This document shows, piece by piece, positions 63,167 to 64,000 of a DNA stretch of 64,000 nucleotides; within the stretch, counting starts at the first letter, position 1; the number at the start of each line of letters is the position of its first letter. Under the pieces are notes generated by a model. That model was not told the origin of the DNA. It worked only from the letters and a program-made list of their open reading frames with translations, and searched no databases. The translations under genes were made by a program, and so were the position numbers. The stretch comes from JAWOLE01 sp963815655 (GTDB taxonomy: Bacteria > Acidobacteriota > Thermoanaerobaculia > UBA5066 > Gp7-AA6), in contig CAWFHK010000001.1 of NCBI GenBank assembly GCA_963815655.1, positions 3,968,001-4,032,000 of the forward strand, written 5' to 3'.

Positions 63167-63264
63167 CTCTCCTCCTTGCCGGGGGGCGCCGGCCTCCCTC
63201 TCCTGAGAAACGTCCTGCTCATCTCTCCTCCTTGCCGGGGGGCGCCGGCCTCCCTCTCCTGAGA
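63153..63264. repeat. Perfect 56-base tandem duplication over a start codon
   Basis: 63153-63208 equals 63209-63264. Each copy carries the ribosome-binding site and the ATG with codons for Met-Ser-Arg-Thr-Phe. The distal copy opens a 19-residue frame (63222 to 63163) whose TGA overlaps the real ATG. Confidence 0.9.
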
Positions 63265-63302
63265 GTGGTTCGGGGCCTTCCGAATTCCCGGGCGCAAAAA
63301 AA

Positions 63303-63328
63303 ACCGGGCGGGGTCGCTCCCGCCCGGT
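63303..63328 (-). terminator. Rho-independent terminator of the TonB receptor gene
   Basis: ACCGGGCGGG-GTCGCT-CCCGCCCGGT followed by eight T on the minus strand, 20 bases after the stop codon. Confidence 0.85.
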
Positions 63329-63348
63329 TCCGGAATCCGTGCTCCTTC

Positions 63349-64000
63349 CTAGAAGTCGATCCGGCCGGCGAACTGCAGCGTGCGCGGCAGCGTCGTGACG
63401 CCGTTGGGGATGCCGAAGGTGGAAGAAGGTGTCTGTCCCGTTCCCCAGGTGAAGTTGGTGACGAACCGGTTTGCCGTGTTGGTGCAGTTGAAGCACTCGA
63501 CGATCGCCGTGACGCCGACCTGTCCCAGCGTGGAGCCGAACGGGCCGAAGTAGAAGGTCTTGGCCAGCCGGAAGTCGAGCTGGTAGAAGTCGGGCTGCCG
63601 GAACGAGTTGCGGGTGAAATGGACGCCGGCGATCGTGGGACGGTCGTTGAAGAACCCGTCGCCGTTCGTATCCGAGCCGGTCGTCGCGGTGTAGGGAGAT
63701 CCCGTGCTGAAGCGGTAGGTGCCCGACAGGCCGATGCCGTACCAGGGGGTGTTCCAGTTGGCGTTGGCCCCGATCTTCCAGCGCTGATCGCGGTTGGACC
63801 AGCTGTAGCTGCCGTTCAGGTTGTGCAGGTCTTCGGCCTGCGCCCCGGCGTAGTTGCGCTCGTTGGAGTCGCTGTCCTTGTCCTCCGACCATGTCGCCGA
63901 GGCGAAGAACTGGAGGTCCTTGGTGAAGCGGTGCTGGAGGTTGAAGGTGACCGCCTCGTACTTGGAGATGGCGTCGGTCGTGTAGGTCGAGATGCGGGCA
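63349..64000 (-). CDS. TonB-dependent receptor, C-terminal part (5' end outside window)
   Basis: 217 codons up to a TAG at 63349. The visible sequence is outer-membrane barrel: YEAVTFNLQHRFTKDLQFFASATW, WKIGANANWNTPWYGIGLSGTYRF, TGSDTNGDGFFNDRPTI, FYQLDFRLAKTFYFGPFG, and the end TLQFAGRIDF with a terminal Phe as expected for BAM insertion. The D-N-G-D-G-F-N-D-R-P motif is typical of the large Acidobacteriota TonB/carboxypeptidase-regulatory receptors. Substrate unknown. Own terminator follows. Confidence 0.88.
   Translation of the reverse strand, partial: ARISTYTTDAISKYEAVTFNLQHRFTKDLQFFASATWSEDKDSDSNERNYAGAQAEDLHNLNGSYSWSNRDQRWKIGANANWNTPWYGIGLSGTYRFSTGSPYTATTGSDTNGDGFFNDRPTIAGVHFTRNSFRQPDFYQLDFRLAKTFYFGPFGSTLGQVGVTAIVECFNCTNTANRFVTNFTWGTGQTPSSTFGIPNGVTTLPRTLQFAGRIDF

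Overview
The window is high-GC DNA from a Gram-negative-type bacterium. I infer Acidobacteriota (possibly a Thermoanaerobaculia-like lineage); this is inference, not proof. The reasons are a TonB-dependent receptor ending in Phe, many lipobox and signal-peptide proteins, a hopanoid cluster that includes the C-2 methylase HpnP, an EgtB/EgtD ergothioneine pair, a DUF4412 protein and paired M28 peptidases. No rRNA, tRNA, phage, transposase or CRISPR was recognised.

Layout. 1-12.3 kb is an isoprenoid/hopanoid region: dxs (cut by the window edge), a ferritin-like protein, an outer-membrane-type protein, hpnP, then on the minus strand shc (frameshifted), hpnH, hpnA, hpnG, a squalene synthase and a small conserved protein. 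metH diverges from shc. 16-21.3 kb holds a VKOR-DsbA fusion, an Lrp regulator, and a tightly overlapped run of an EamA exporter, two DinB-fold proteins, a cyclase-family hydrolase and a small EamA protein. 21.3-28 kb has a secreted Cys protein, a PQQ-type sugar dehydrogenase, an iron-type ABC importer and a probable UGA-encoded selenoprotein of the glycine/D-proline reductase B family. 28-32.2 kb has a DUF4412 protein, a large PIG-L deacetylase and a DUF2293 protein. 32.3-35.4 kb is an accessory patch: VapBC and MazEF modules, direct repeats and a frameshifted secreted protein. 35.4-44.2 kb is one 2925-residue cyclic beta-1,2-glucan synthase type gene. 44.3-53.6 kb has a basic protein, an M49-like peptidase, egtB-egtD, two M28 peptidases and an LD-carboxypeptidase. 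53.7-64 kb has two giant paralogous lipoproteins, a sigma region-4-only protein, two secreted proteins and the end of a TonB receptor.

How the genes work together. Squalene synthase, Shc, HpnH, HpnG, HpnA and HpnP make a near-complete route from farnesyl diphosphate to 2-methylated extended hopanoids, with Dxs feeding the precursor pathway. EgtB and EgtD form a two-gene ergothioneine route.

The most notable structure outside genes is a set of seven repeat loci. Each is built from about four tandem 7-mers (8-mers at one locus), six of them followed by an inverted arm. Each locus has its own unit sequence, and all seven sit between co-directional genes, often reaching into stop or start codons. 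Other interspersed elements are a 36-base palindromic element found inside two coding regions, three composite inverted repeats, near-identical terminators, and a perfect 56-base duplication across a start codon.
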